Shown: in pieces, positions 8,034 through 18,576 of the stretch | Numbering within the stretch: the first letter of the stretch is position 1 | Layout: the number at the start of each line of letters is the position of its first letter | Origin: Pleurocapsales cyanobacterium LEGE 10410 | GTDB taxonomy: Bacteria > Cyanobacteriota > Cyanobacteriia > Cyanobacteriales > Xenococcaceae | DNA length: 64,000 bases | Reading direction: 5' to 3' | Assembly (NCBI GenBank): GCA_015207195.1 | Contig: JADEXJ010000013.1 | Span: 1-64,000, forward strand | Notes under the pieces: generated by a model | Told to the model about the DNA's origin: nothing | Seen by the model: only the letters and a program-made list of their open reading frames with translations | The model's database searches: none | Made by a program: the position numbers and the translations under genes

Positions 8034-9605
8034 ATGATGTTGACAATGGGTAAGATGAGCGATTTTTTATTATGGAGCCATCTCAAGTTCACGCCAAATA
8101 TAAAAGTAGATATCGCTGCGACAGACACAACTAGCCTGCATAACAGAATATTTAAGACTACTTTAGGAATAATTACAGCTTTTGTAACTGTCTATAGTAC
8201 TTGGGGAAATAGACCAGTAGAAGCTGCTGTTGGGCCTTATTGCCAGTTTGCCCCTGAAGAGATTGCAGCTAAAGAAAAGTTACTCAAAGCTTCCATAACA
8301 GATCCCACCGCCATTTCAAAATACAGTTTCCTGGTTCAAAAACATACTGAAATGCTACAGCTATGCCGTAGCCAAACTTGGCCCAAAGAACAGGCAATTT
8401 GGTTGCGTCTCTATCCTTGTGATACCAGTCCTGGCTCGATTGATTACGTCTTAGATCGAATTGTTAATTTAGGCTATAACAAAATACATCTGGAAGTTTT
8501 TTACGACAGTCAGGTTCTTCTACCTCCCGACGATAATCCTACCCCCTGGACATCAGTAGTGCGATCGCCTGAAGGGGAAAATAGCGATCTGTTACAGCAA
8601 ACGATTGATAAAGCGCATCAGCGGGGTTTAAAAGTATATGCCTGGTTGTTTACGATGAATTTTGGCTATACTTATGCCCAGCGTCCAGATCGTCAAGAAG
8701 CATTAGCCCGTAATGGTACGGGTCAAGATAGTTTAACTTTCGTTCATGATCGCGCTCAGGCTTTTATCGATCCTTATTCTCGTCAGGCACAGACAGACTA
8801 CTTTGAGTTAGTACAGGCAGTTTTAGAACGGCAGCCAGACGGCATTTTATTCGATTATGTTCGTTATCCTCGTGGTGTGGGAGGACAGTCTTCGGTCTAC
8901 AGCGTTAAAGATCTCTGGATTTATGGCAAATCGTCTCTTGAAGCTCTGTACAATCGAGCTAGCAATCAAAAAGGATTAGCTTTAATCAAAAAATATGTCG
9001 ATCGAGGTGATATCACAACTCAAGATATTAAAATTATCGATCGCCAATATCCTCAAGAAGACCTCGCTAAATGGCAGGGTCGCAATAATTTTCTCGATTC
9101 TAAAGCACCAATTTTATCCCGCCAAAATAGTTTAAGACGGGATCTATGGCTGTTCTCCGTGGCTCATGCTGCTCAAGGTATTATTGACTTTCTTTCCTTC
9201 GCTGCCAGACCCGCTCAAAATAGAGGAATTCCTGCGGGGGCAGTATTTTTTCCCGATGCTAATCAATTAGTAGGCAAAGCGGGCTTTGATTCCCGTCTTC
9301 AAGCTTGGGATAAATTTCCTTCAGATTTGGAGTGGCACCCCATGGCTTATGCAGTTTGTGAAGAAAAAACTGACTGTGTGATAGACCAGGTGAAAACCGT
9401 TTTAAACACTGCTTCTAAAAACACCAAGGTGATTCCTGCCTTAGCTGGTGCATGGGGGGAAGTCTATCGACAACATCCACCGTTAGAAGTTCAAATGGAG
9501 GCTTTGCGTAAGGTAACCCCGCAAGTCAATTCCGTCAGCCATTTCAGCTATGCTTGGCAAGAGCCAGATCGCGATCGCCGACGAAGATCCTGTAATTTCC
9601 TTTAA
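8034..9605 (+). CDS. GHL10-type (family 10-like) glycoside hydrolase, exported
   Basis: A 523-aa protein with a cyanobacterial GHL10/DUF187-like TIM barrel. Recognisable parts are IWLRLYPCDTSPGSIDYVLD, LGYNKIHLEVFYDSQVLLP, GLKVYAWLFTMNFGYTYA, the barrel strand PDGILFDYVRYPRG and DLEWHPMAYAVC. A hydrophobic segment at about residues 47-62 followed by VEAAVG suggests a signal anchor or an unusually long signal peptide. The substrate is unknown; relatives are thought to act on polysaccharide or peptidoglycan. I place the start at the first ATG of the frame (8034; ATGs at 8037 and 8046 also fit); an upstream TTG at 8007 is less likely. It stands immediately upstream of tRNA-Leu. Confidence 0.78.
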   Translation: MMLTMGKMSDFLLWSHLKFTPNIKVDIAATDTTSLHNRIFKTTLGIITAFVTVYSTWGNRPVEAAVGPYCQFAPEEIAAKEKLLKASITDPTAISKYSFLVQKHTEMLQLCRSQTWPKEQAIWLRLYPCDTSPGSIDYVLDRIVNLGYNKIHLEVFYDSQVLLPPDDNPTPWTSVVRSPEGENSDLLQQTIDKAHQRGLKVYAWLFTMNFGYTYAQRPDRQEALARNGTGQDSLTFVHDRAQAFIDPYSRQAQTDYFELVQAVLERQPDGILFDYVRYPRGVGGQSSVYSVKDLWIYGKSSLEALYNRASNQKGLALIKKYVDRGDITTQDIKIIDRQYPQEDLAKWQGRNNFLDSKAPILSRQNSLRRDLWLFSVAHAAQGIIDFLSFAARPAQNRGIPAGAVFFPDANQLVGKAGFDSRLQAWDKFPSDLEWHPMAYAVCEEKTDCVIDQVKTVLNTASKNTKVIPALAGAWGEVYRQHPPLEVQMEALRKVTPQVNSVSHFSYAWQEPDRDRRRRSCNFL

Positions 9606-9656
9606 ATGTTTAATTTATGTTTTCTATCTGCTATGATGATTAACGTCGCATAATTT

Positions 9657-9738
9657 GCGGATGTGGCGGAATTGGTAGACGCGCTAGATTTAGGTTCTAG
9701 TGTTTTCGGACGTGAAGGTTCAAGTCCTTTCATCCGCA
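9657..9738 (+). tRNA. tRNA-Leu (anticodon UAG)
   Basis: The acceptor arm GCGGATG (9657-9663) pairs with CATCCGC (9731-9737), followed by discriminator A. The anticodon stem CTAGA/TCTAG encloses loop TTTAGGT with anticodon TAG. A long variable arm (TGTTTTCGGACG) and the GGTTCAAGTCC T arm confirm a class II leucine tRNA. CCA is not encoded. Confidence 0.95.
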
Positions 9739-9747
9739 TCGATAAAT

Positions 9748-9783
9748 AAAAAGCGATCGCTTATTACAGGCGATCGCTTTTTT
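9748..9783 (+). terminator. Terminator after tRNA-Leu built from two HIP1 palindromes
   Basis: AAAAAGCGATCGC (9748-9760) pairs with GCGATCGCTTTTT (9770-9782). Each arm is a full HIP1 octamer, and the A/T flanks make it work in both directions, so it may also serve the convergent prlC. Confidence 0.8.
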
Positions 9784-9808
9784 ATGCTACTGAAATAATA
9801 TTCCTAGT

Positions 9809-11893
9809 CTATGCAGCACCTAACAACCCACTGTGTCTTAACAACGGTTCGGTTTCTGGTGTTCTACCTCGGAATGTTTGGAATACTTCCATTGGGTGTA
9901 AACTACCTCCCAAAGCCAGTACCGTCTCGCGGAAGCGTTTCCCTACAGACTTAACCGCCTCTTCATCTGACAACCCAGCTTCTTCAAAAGCAGCAAAAGC
10001 ATCGGCACTAAGCACTTCTGCCCATTTGTAGCTGTAGTATCCTGCTGCATAACCCCCAGCAAAGATATGTCCAAAAGCACAGAGGAAATTATCTTCGGCA
10101 ATAGGTTGTAAAACGCTGGTAGTTTTTGCCAGGCGATTTCTTACATCATTAGGAGTTTCTTCTCCCCCTGGTTCATAATTGGAATGCAGTTCCATATCTA
10201 ACATTCCAAAGTGTAGCTGACGCAGCATCGCCGAACCACTCATATAGTTTTTCGCAGCTACTAGCTTTTGATAATATTCTTCAGGTAAAGTTTCGCCAGT
10301 TTGATAGTGTTTCGCCATACCGAAAAGAGTGGGGCGATCGTAACACCAGTTTTCCATAAACTGACTTGGTAATTCTACCGCATCCCATTCCACATTGTTA
10401 ATCCCTGCTGCCCCAACATGATCGATAGTAGTCAACATATGCTGTAAGCCATGACCGAATTCGTGGAATAGGGTCGTTACTTCCCCAAAGGTCATCAAGC
10501 TGGGCTTGTCTTCTACGGGAGGAGTTTGATTGCAGGTCAGATATGCGACAGGAAGACGAGTTTCAGTTTTCCCCTCAACGGTCATTTTTGCCCGACCGAT
10601 ACAGTCATTCATCCAAGCACCACCACGTTTTTCCGCAGGACGAGAATAAGGATCGAGATAGAAAAAAGCGATCGCTTTGCCATCTTCATCGGCAATCTGA
10701 AAATATCTCACATCCTCATGCCATACGGGTGCTTGTCCATCCGCAGCAGTAATAGTCACGCCAAAAATACGGTTAGCCAACCCAAACAAGCCATCCAGTA
10801 CTTTGGGTAAAGAGAAGTAAGGACGTAATTCTTCCTCGTTAAAATTAAATTTAGCTTCGCGCTGTTTTTCCGCCCAATAGCTAACATCCCAGTGCTTAAG
10901 ATCTTTTGTACCAGCAAAAGCTGTCAATTCTTCAAATTCTCTCACCGCAGCATCATAACTTGCACCGCGTAACTCATCCTGTAGCTGCTGTACCGCTTCT
11001 ACGTCGGGTGCCATCTTCCGCGCCAGACTTAGTTCGGCAAAGTTAGCAAAACCTAAAATATTCGCCTTTTCCTTTCTCAATTCTAAAATGCGATCAATAT
11101 TACCGCGATTATCTAACTCACCTTCAGAGGCACGAGAAACAAACGTCTTATATAATTTCTCTCGCAATTCCCTGTTAGTAGCGTATTTCATAAACGGAAT
11201 ATAGCTGGGGTAATCCAAGGTAACTACCCAAGGACCCTCTTCAGGAGTAGCACTTTCCTCTCCCTCAGCTTTAGCAGTTTGCGCCAACAAGCCTAAAGCA
11301 CTAGGTGGCAAACCTTCGACATCTTGTTTATCGGTTAGCTTTAGTTTAAACGCCTTGGTCGCATCCAAAACATTATTAGAAAACTTGGTTGAAAGTTCGG
11401 CTAACTCTAATTGAATCTGATTAAACTTCTCTCTGGTTTCCCCTGCCAAACCTACACCAGACAATTCAAAATCACGAATCGAAGATTCAACAATGCGCTG
11501 TTGTGCAGGTTCGAGTTTATCCCACTCTGCACCTTCCTTAATGCCTTTAAAAGCTTCGTATAAAGGCTTACTTTGACTGAGCTTATTATAAAACTTAACT
11601 ATTTCTGGTTGAACAGTCTCATAAGCTTCCCGCAACTCAGGACTATTCTTAACACTCATTAAGTGTCCAACAATCCCCCAACTCCAGTTTAAACGCTCTT
11701 CAATCTCTGTTAGGGGTTCGACTAAACCAGACCAACTAGGAGTTACGTTTTCCTCCAGCTGACGAACTTCTTTGTCTAACTCTTGCAGTATTTGCGTCAT
11801 CGCTGGAACAACCTGTTCCGCTTTGATTTCATTAAAGGGTGGTAGTCCCTTGCCAATTAATAAAGGATTTTGAGTAATTGTTGCGTCTGTCAT
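9809..11893 (-). CDS. prlC: Oligopeptidase A, M3 family zinc metallopeptidase
   Basis: Cytoplasmic oligopeptidase that degrades short peptides, including cleaved signal peptides. The 694-aa length and start (NPLLIGKGLPPFNEIKAEQVVPAM) match the OpdA/PrlC family. The zinc motif HEFGHG lies near residue 478 within TTLFHEFGHGLQHMLT, and the downstream glutamate helix (NVEWDAVELPSQFMENW) and GGYAAGYYSYKWAEVLSADAF-like C-terminal stretch are present. Insertions relative to E. coli (for example AKAEGEESATPEEGPW) are small. It is a single-gene unit convergent with tRNA-Leu. Confidence 0.93.
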   Translation of the reverse strand: MTDATITQNPLLIGKGLPPFNEIKAEQVVPAMTQILQELDKEVRQLEENVTPSWSGLVEPLTEIEERLNWSWGIVGHLMSVKNSPELREAYETVQPEIVKFYNKLSQSKPLYEAFKGIKEGAEWDKLEPAQQRIVESSIRDFELSGVGLAGETREKFNQIQLELAELSTKFSNNVLDATKAFKLKLTDKQDVEGLPPSALGLLAQTAKAEGEESATPEEGPWVVTLDYPSYIPFMKYATNRELREKLYKTFVSRASEGELDNRGNIDRILELRKEKANILGFANFAELSLARKMAPDVEAVQQLQDELRGASYDAAVREFEELTAFAGTKDLKHWDVSYWAEKQREAKFNFNEEELRPYFSLPKVLDGLFGLANRIFGVTITAADGQAPVWHEDVRYFQIADEDGKAIAFFYLDPYSRPAEKRGGAWMNDCIGRAKMTVEGKTETRLPVAYLTCNQTPPVEDKPSLMTFGEVTTLFHEFGHGLQHMLTTIDHVGAAGINNVEWDAVELPSQFMENWCYDRPTLFGMAKHYQTGETLPEEYYQKLVAAKNYMSGSAMLRQLHFGMLDMELHSNYEPGGEETPNDVRNRLAKTTSVLQPIAEDNFLCAFGHIFAGGYAAGYYSYKWAEVLSADAFAAFEEAGLSDEEAVKSVGKRFRETVLALGGSLHPMEVFQTFRGRTPETEPLLRHSGLLGAA

Positions 11894-12166
11894 GTAAATA
11901 GATGCTTGTAGATAAATAGCTATATCTATTTACCCTAACGCTTTATTACCCAGTGTTGTAGCGTCATACAGGTTGGGATTACCGAAATTGGAGTAAAAAT
12001 ATTTTTCATATTCATGATTAATACAAAAAAATCATTGCGTTTCTAATACTAAAAACTACCCTTGTAAGCTTATAGGGGGTGGGGAACTTAAAGAACGGCG
12101 ATCATGACCTTTACCAATCGGATTTAGGATAACTACCCTGACTATTTTTTATTCCTAACGAGCTAT

Positions 12167-15100
12167 TTAAAATCGATGTTCGTATTCAATTAAGGCTCTG
12201 CTGCCATCTTCTTGAAAGTCGCTAGAACCTCGTAGGACAAAATTATCATCCAAACGATAGCGAAAACCAAACTGAGCGGGGATATCGGTGTTGAGAATTT
12301 TTAAGGCAGAAAAAGAAAGATTGTCGATCAGTTCAAAAGCAATTTCTCCTGCCAGACCGTCGCGATCTTTATCTCGATCTTCCTCGATAATAGGAGTAGG
12401 AAATAGGCGTATTTCGCCAATCGGGAAAATATTGTTGAACTCTGCATTTAAGCTGCCAAAAATTGCCGAACCAGCTAAGGTAGCCAACCCTAATGTGCCA
12501 TTACTACCTGCCAAGCCTTCAACAAAACCTCCTCCTAGAAGGGCTGCGATTTCTTGTCGACTGCGATCGGGACTGCTAGTAAGCTCGATATTGTTGATAA
12601 TGTTGCTCGCAAGACCCTTAACCTTAGCGGAAATTCTGATGGTTTCTAGAGTCCCCAAAGTAGAATCGGGAATTTCTGTCGGCAGGACTTCGCTAGGAAT
12701 ACTTCTATTGGTAGTTTCTATAGCCGAACCAGTTAACAATATATCTAAAGAAGGATCGAGGAGATTATTATCGGTAAAGCGAGCCGTGTTTTTATAGTCT
12801 CTAGATAAGCTTAGTTGGGTAGTGAACAAATTGACCTGTCCGCGTTTGAGGACAATAGTACCTTTGGGGCTGGGTTGGAGAATAGTACCGTTGAGAGTTA
12901 AATCTCCTGTAGCCAAAAAAGTAAATATAGGTGGTTGGCTGATTTGAATATCTTCTCCCAATCGTAGCTGAAGATTGTTATATTGTGTTACCGAAGCAAT
13001 CCCGTCATTAGTATTAGGTGTGGCAATAAGCTCTGCTTCATCACTCAAATTATCGATCGCTTCAGCTTGGCTACTAGCCTCATCCTCATCGAGAAAGATT
13101 GTGCCGTCAAATAGAATTAAATCTCCACCAATACTGGGTTGAGTAGCCCTGCCCAAGATCTGTAATTCTCCTTTAATACCACCGTTATAAAGTTTGGGAA
13201 CCTCAATCTCTACATCGTCGAAGTCAATTGTCAGAGGATCGCGGGAAACATCCTGGCTCAGAGGAACCGTACCTGCTGCCAAGATTTCACCGCCCCCCAA
13301 ATTTCCTTGGAAATGATTGACACGAATGTTATCAAAATCAAAAAAGACCTGACTATTAATATTAGTGATCGGATTTTTGGGTAGGCTTTTAGCAGCAATA
13401 GTGGCATTCTCAATAGTAGCAGTTCCTTGAGTCACTAAATCTTGGAGTAGGTTTTGCTCTGCATCAAAAACACCAGCAACATCGAGGACTATATTACCTT
13501 CACCATCAATCCACTTGAGTTCTCCCCGAGAAAAAATATCTAACAGAGCTAAGCCCTTATCTTTAACGTTCAACTGTAGTTCTAGGCGATCGCTTTCTGG
13601 TTCAGTTTGAGCAAAAGGCAGTTGGTAAGGGATACTTCCCTTGATAATTAGGGGATCGGCATCTTCAGCAATAATGCTACTGGCAGAAAAGTTTAAACGA
13701 GATTTTCGATAGTTAAAGCTACCTTTGGTAGTCTGAATCGAAGTTTCATTTAAAGAAGCATCGTTAATGTTGATTTCTCCCCTAGCTTGGGGATTGTCCT
13801 GAGTTCCTGCGATACTGGCGTTGGCATTGATTAAACCATTAAAAGCTAGTTCTGGAGGCAAATTGAACAGTTGTTCGATTAGTTTGACGGGAACTTCTAC
13901 CAGCCTAAACTGCCCTGATTGGGTTTCTCCCCCAAAAGTCCCTGTAAACAATAAAGTAGGAGAAATATCTTCGCCTTCAGCCTGCTCCGTAGTATCCTGA
14001 AGCTTGACTGAAATAGGAAGTAAGGTGAGAATTCCTTCTTGCAGATTACCTCTGGCAACTATTTGTTCTCCAACTAATTTGCCCCACCGCCATTGTTCGC
14101 CCAAAAAGTCAAACTCGGAACTCAGCCCTGCGTTTAAAGAACCAGAAACTTTAATTTGACCATCAAAAGTACCCGTCAGCTCTTCAATTGCAGGAACTAG
14201 AGCATTTTGTCGTTCTTGTTGGACAGAAGCCAGCCAAGCCTGTATTGCTGATAACAACTGTAACTGCTCCATAATAGGTGCGTCTTTGAACCCCACGTCA
14301 AACAAAGGGCGATCGCTCGTTGAGGGAGATGAATATAATTCTTGGGCAGCACCATAGGTGCGATCTTTAAAAATGCGGGCAAAGTCTGTCAACTCAAAAA
14401 TTTGTAGGGCAACCAGAATGTCCTGAATTTGTCCGCCATCAATCACAACTCGACCATCAAGTTCGATGTCATCGGGCTGTTGAACTAAGTTACCTTCTAG
14501 CTTGTAGGTACTGTTTCTCTGTTGAAACTCGACATCTTGCAGGGTAAAGTAACCATCTGCATATTGAAAATCTCCTTCTAGGCGATCGCCCCGTATGCTA
14601 GCCAAGGCAGGATTTGTGACCACTACGTTTTTTCCTGTAGTTCTGAGGGTATCGAGATTGACCGTAAAATTTCCCGATAACTCGCCATCTACGGGTTGCA
14701 GCGCGACATTTTCTGGTATGACAAGATCTTCGCTTTTAAGAGCTATGGTTTTGAGCAATTCTACAGGAACATTCTGAGTCGTCAGGTCAATCGTTTCGTC
14801 TTTCCCCGCTCCCGTTACTACTAAATCGTCCTGAGCGATCGCAAAAGCCACGGGAGAAAAATTAGAGTCTAAGATCAGTTCAATTTTATCGACCAGTCGT
14901 AGCTTGACATTGGGATTTGATAGGGGCAGAGATGGAGTAGTCGAAATTTCTTGTAAACTCAACCGAACTCCAGTTTCGGGAGATATTTGCACCTTTCCTG
15001 CCAATAAAGGGTCGAACTCCAGATCTTCTACTCTCAAGTTTCTCAAACCCAAGTCTCCTTGAATATTCATCGCGGAAGGAACACCGCTAATAGTTCCGCT

Positions 15101-17731
15101 AAATTCCCCTCTTCCCGAATAGTTGAGATTAGTCGCCCAACTAGGCAAAGTCAAGCGCAGCTTTTTGATGTCAATTCCTTGAGCTTGAGGAACATCAAAT
15201 TCAAAGTAGTCGATCGCAGCCAGCTTATCAGGCAGATCGCCAAAAAATGACTCGTCCAGTATGACGTGACCCCTAGCATTGAGACTATTACCCGTTGCTT
15301 GCAACACGTCCAACCGCTTGCCGTCCCAAACTATTGCTGCGGATAAAGGCTGTTCTAAGAGATCGATCCCTTTGCTAAAGCTAAGATTGCCCTCGGCTGT
15401 TACTGCGGTAGGACTGAGGTTGTCTACCTGTCCTGTCACCGCTAGTTGTCCTCCAAGCTGCCCATTTAGCTCCAAGTCGTCGGAATTGGGGTCGGCAAAC
15501 AGACTCAGAGCTACATTCTGGGGAGTTATCTGGGCTTGAAACTGACCATCGGCGATCGCCAGTTCGTCTGCGATAAAAACTCCTTCGGGTAGGGTCAAAC
15601 TACCATTTCCCGTAGCCGTAATTGCTTGGGGAGTAATATTATCAGTAGTTCCAGACAATTCCAGCCTGCCGTCAATTAATCCCGCAAATTGTTCGGGAGA
15701 GCTAGAACTTAATTCTTTTAGCTTGAGATCGCTGCCAATAGCGATCGCCGACCAGTTTTGGTCAACAATTTTTAAGTCTTCTACTTTGACCTTGCCTTCT
15801 GCTAGGGTTAGATCGCCAAAACCGCTAATTAAAGTTTGGGGCTGAGCAGCATCAGGAATATTTCCCGTCAGATAAAATTCTCCGCTGAGGTTGTCGTTAA
15901 ACTCGTCGGGTAACTCAGGAAATAAACGCTGTAGCTTGAGATCTTGAGTATCAGCATCTGCCTTCCAGTTGCCATCAGCAATTTGGAGATTAGGAATGGC
16001 TATTTGTCCGCCGACGGTATTGAGACTTGCCCTGCCAGTAGCATCAACTTGATTGAGATTACCCAGATCGTTAGTGCCTGAAATCTCAAACACACCATCG
16101 ACCAAACCTTTAGCAATCGTAGGCGTGCTTCCCTCCCCAATGGGTAAACTACCAAATTCTACTCCCGAAGCGGTTAAGCGAGATGACCAAATACCGTTGG
16201 CATAATCAAGATTGTTGACTTCAACCGTACCGTTACCCAAAGCAAAATTTGCCGAGCCATCCTCAAAGCTTAAGGTAGCTAAATCTCCACCTTGGGCTGA
16301 GATCTTGGTTTGACCAGAAATTAAACCAAGGTCTACGGGTAGCTGCTGGTTATAGCTACGAGCGATCGCTTTGCCCGAAACGTTTTCTGTCCGCAGCTTA
16401 AACGCTAGATTTTGCGCGCCATCTAACTCTAACTTGCCGTTACCCTCGATTTTACCTCCCGTTTTGGGTAAGCCTGCAAAATTTTTGACGGATAAGGTCG
16501 TACCGACTAATTCTAAATCCGCATCAATTTGTTTAAAATCTACTTTGTCAATCCGACTGGGGCTAGCTGTAGCCAGATCTAGCTTGACTACGGGGTTATC
16601 GATAGTTCCTCGAACCGCTACATCCCCTTTGATTTTGCCCCTAATGGGTACGGGAGCATCTAATTCTAGGGCAGCGATCGCTTTTGGAGCTGCTACTGGC
16701 TGAATCTTGGCATTAATTTGATAATCTCCCGACTCGGCTAAATCTAATGAACCAGCAGCCAAAGCCGATACTTGTCCGAAGTTGGTTGCTACATTATCCA
16801 GCTCAATTTTTCTCCCTTTAAACTGAAGCTTTCCCTCACTGTTGCTAAAGGGCTTGACCAGACCAGGAATTTGCAAACTCACGTCATTTACATCTAGAGT
16901 TCCCTGTAGTTCGGGAATAGGCGCGCTACTCAAAGTCACCCCAAGCTTACCGTCTAGACTTCCCTGCTTTAGTTCAATAGGCAGTGCCAGCAAATTGCTG
17001 ATTTCAGATGCGTCTAACTGTTGGGCTATTACATCGAGATCGATAATCCCAGTCTGGTTATTACTCTGTCCATCAAGAACAAATTTGCCACCCCGAATCA
17101 ATTGCGCTGCAACATCAAACTCAATTGTGTTATCGACGGGACGAACTAGAGCATTATCGATCTCGGCAACAACGGCAGGATTTAAGGCTTCGATTTCTGA
17201 GTTATAGGCAACTAAAGCCAGCTGCCCTTCCTCAAGTCGAATCGATTGAACATTCACCTTAATTGCCGAACCAGATTCATCATCCGTACCAAAATCAGTA
17301 GGTGTCCATAACTTAGACTCGTCTTGCTCGATATAAATATCGGGCTGAAGTAAAGTTAGATCCAGCTTTAATTCACGCTCAACAAGAAAATGCAGGGGGG
17401 CGAAGTCAACCTTGATCGCCTCGATCTCAACAAAATCAGGATTTTCCGCCGTAGCAGGAAGCGCGCTGCTGCCAAAACTTACCTCTGTCAGGGAGATGGA
17501 TTTTAGTTCACCCAATTCCAAGGGACGACGGAGGTAGTTTCCCACCTCTGTCTCAATTAGAGGTATTAATTTGCGCTGTGTAAAATACCAACCATAGATT
17601 AAACCAATACCCGCACTACCTAGCAACAGAATAGCGATCGCGATGATTTTCTTACGCCACCGACTGTTATTGACTGGGCGATCTTCAGAATCTATTGGTT
17701 TATCTAAACTGCGATCGGGATTGTGGTTCAT
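12167..17731 (-). CDS. tamB: TamB/TIC236-type translocation and assembly protein
   Basis: A giant 1854-aa protein anchored by one N-terminal helix (KIIAIAILLLGSAGIGLIYGWYF, about residues 29-51). The body consists of repeated beta-rich segments that alternate the words 'G.L.L..G' and 'DNLSP.A.TA.G', giving the long periplasmic groove typical of AsmA/TamB proteins. The C-terminal DUF490/TamB domain (about 1500-1854) ends in GFRYRLDDNFVLRGSS and IEYEHRF. In bacteria TamB connects inner and outer membranes and helps transport lipid or assemble outer-membrane proteins; the plastid homologue is TIC236. No Omp85/TamA partner is within the window. Several copies of a paralogous unit of about 80-100 residues lie between residues 460 and 800, so internal duplication shaped it. 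Confidence 0.9.
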   Translation of the reverse strand: MNHNPDRSLDKPIDSEDRPVNNSRWRKKIIAIAILLLGSAGIGLIYGWYFTQRKLIPLIETEVGNYLRRPLELGELKSISLTEVSFGSSALPATAENPDFVEIEAIKVDFAPLHFLVERELKLDLTLLQPDIYIEQDESKLWTPTDFGTDDESGSAIKVNVQSIRLEEGQLALVAYNSEIEALNPAVVAEIDNALVRPVDNTIEFDVAAQLIRGGKFVLDGQSNNQTGIIDLDVIAQQLDASEISNLLALPIELKQGSLDGKLGVTLSSAPIPELQGTLDVNDVSLQIPGLVKPFSNSEGKLQFKGRKIELDNVATNFGQVSALAAGSLDLAESGDYQINAKIQPVAAPKAIAALELDAPVPIRGKIKGDVAVRGTIDNPVVKLDLATASPSRIDKVDFKQIDADLELVGTTLSVKNFAGLPKTGGKIEGNGKLELDGAQNLAFKLRTENVSGKAIARSYNQQLPVDLGLISGQTKISAQGGDLATLSFEDGSANFALGNGTVEVNNLDYANGIWSSRLTASGVEFGSLPIGEGSTPTIAKGLVDGVFEISGTNDLGNLNQVDATGRASLNTVGGQIAIPNLQIADGNWKADADTQDLKLQRLFPELPDEFNDNLSGEFYLTGNIPDAAQPQTLISGFGDLTLAEGKVKVEDLKIVDQNWSAIAIGSDLKLKELSSSSPEQFAGLIDGRLELSGTTDNITPQAITATGNGSLTLPEGVFIADELAIADGQFQAQITPQNVALSLFADPNSDDLELNGQLGGQLAVTGQVDNLSPTAVTAEGNLSFSKGIDLLEQPLSAAIVWDGKRLDVLQATGNSLNARGHVILDESFFGDLPDKLAAIDYFEFDVPQAQGIDIKKLRLTLPSWATNLNYSGRGEFSGTISGVPSAMNIQGDLGLRNLRVEDLEFDPLLAGKVQISPETGVRLSLQEISTTPSLPLSNPNVKLRLVDKIELILDSNFSPVAFAIAQDDLVVTGAGKDETIDLTTQNVPVELLKTIALKSEDLVIPENVALQPVDGELSGNFTVNLDTLRTTGKNVVVTNPALASIRGDRLEGDFQYADGYFTLQDVEFQQRNSTYKLEGNLVQQPDDIELDGRVVIDGGQIQDILVALQIFELTDFARIFKDRTYGAAQELYSSPSTSDRPLFDVGFKDAPIMEQLQLLSAIQAWLASVQQERQNALVPAIEELTGTFDGQIKVSGSLNAGLSSEFDFLGEQWRWGKLVGEQIVARGNLQEGILTLLPISVKLQDTTEQAEGEDISPTLLFTGTFGGETQSGQFRLVEVPVKLIEQLFNLPPELAFNGLINANASIAGTQDNPQARGEININDASLNETSIQTTKGSFNYRKSRLNFSASSIIAEDADPLIIKGSIPYQLPFAQTEPESDRLELQLNVKDKGLALLDIFSRGELKWIDGEGNIVLDVAGVFDAEQNLLQDLVTQGTATIENATIAAKSLPKNPITNINSQVFFDFDNIRVNHFQGNLGGGEILAAGTVPLSQDVSRDPLTIDFDDVEIEVPKLYNGGIKGELQILGRATQPSIGGDLILFDGTIFLDEDEASSQAEAIDNLSDEAELIATPNTNDGIASVTQYNNLQLRLGEDIQISQPPIFTFLATGDLTLNGTILQPSPKGTIVLKRGQVNLFTTQLSLSRDYKNTARFTDNNLLDPSLDILLTGSAIETTNRSIPSEVLPTEIPDSTLGTLETIRISAKVKGLASNIINNIELTSSPDRSRQEIAALLGGGFVEGLAGSNGTLGLATLAGSAIFGSLNAEFNNIFPIGEIRLFPTPIIEEDRDKDRDGLAGEIAFELIDNLSFSALKILNTDIPAQFGFRYRLDDNFVLRGSSDFQEDGSRALIEYEHRF

Positions 17732-18116
17732 TTGATAGTTTTGATCTGTGGCTCAAGATGCCAATAGCAACTAAAATTTTGACCCTATTCCGCGGTCAAC
17801 GCTAACAGGTCGCGGTTATCCTTGGGGCAACACCTTCATTTTTTTGCTCCTTATTATTCCGTTGATCCTCGTTGCCTTGAGGGTTGATCCTCGTTGCCTT
17901 GAGGGCTTGACGGGACAATAGGGGCTGCGGTGTAATCTCTGACCGATATGATATGACCTAACTTTTTGCTCGCTGAGTCTCTAAATCATAGAAGGTAAAA
18001 TCTAGTAATTAGTTGCCAAATATTAATTTTTGTTAATTGGTAACAAGGATAGCTATTTCTAAATTTTATTCTCCCTGAGAATGATTGAGTAATTTATTTC
18101 ATTAAATCCAATAAAA
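17732..18116. other. Intergenic region between tamB and the DUF167 gene
   Basis: A 385-bp spacer between divergent genes. It contains a 22-bp tandem duplication (17861-17904, listed separately) and AT-rich sequence. I see no gene or structured RNA. Confidence 0.5.
17861..17904. repeat. 22-bp tandem duplication
   Basis: The unit GTTGATCCTCGTTGCCTTGA plus GG occurs twice without change at 17861-17882 and 17883-17904. It lies in noncoding sequence upstream of tamB and looks like a recent replication slip. Confidence 0.9.
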
Positions 18117-18335
18117 ATGAAAATTCAGGTGAAAGTTAGACCTAGCTCTAAACAACAAAAAATAGAACATTTAGAAGATGGTAGCTTGATGATTTATCTT
18201 AAATCTTCGCCAACTAAAGGAAAGGCTAACCAAGAGTTGGCTAAAATTCTAGCTAAACAATTCCAGGTAACTCAATCTCACATTAGAATTCAGCATGGAT
18301 TAGCGAGTAAGAAAAAGCTAATTGAAATCAAGTAA
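18117..18335 (+). CDS. DUF167 (YggU-like) protein
   Basis: A 72-aa protein covering the whole DUF167 domain: [15 protein letters not shown] at the start, [26 protein letters not shown] in the middle and [16 protein letters not shown] at the end. The family is widespread and small; its molecular function is not established. The start codon ATG at 18117 agrees with the family, although no strong ribosome binding site is seen. Confidence 0.85.
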   Translation: MKIQVKVRPSSKQQKIEHLEDGSLMIYLKSSPTKGKANQELAKILAKQFQVTQSHIRIQHGLASKKKLIEIK

Positions 18336-18576
18336 ATTGGCATAAGCAGGATTTGTTGGTATGGTCATTCTAATTAACTTCCATTTGGTAATTCTGTATC
18401 AATATAGCGAACATTACTTGCTACTTCTTAACTTTATACTTCCTAAATGAAATTGTCTGGTCGCTCTTAGGAATTACTATAAATATGGTGAGACGGGGAG
18501 CTATTTGCTATTGCTATAGCTTTCTTTCAATAGCTGGTAACTAGTCAAACAATCAAAAGCCAGAAATTGGTAACCA

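Noticed and set aside
12288-17207. Several plus-strand ORFs of 60-170 codons inside tamB
   Set aside because: They are antisense to a continuous long gene with strong domain evidence and have no recognisable product.
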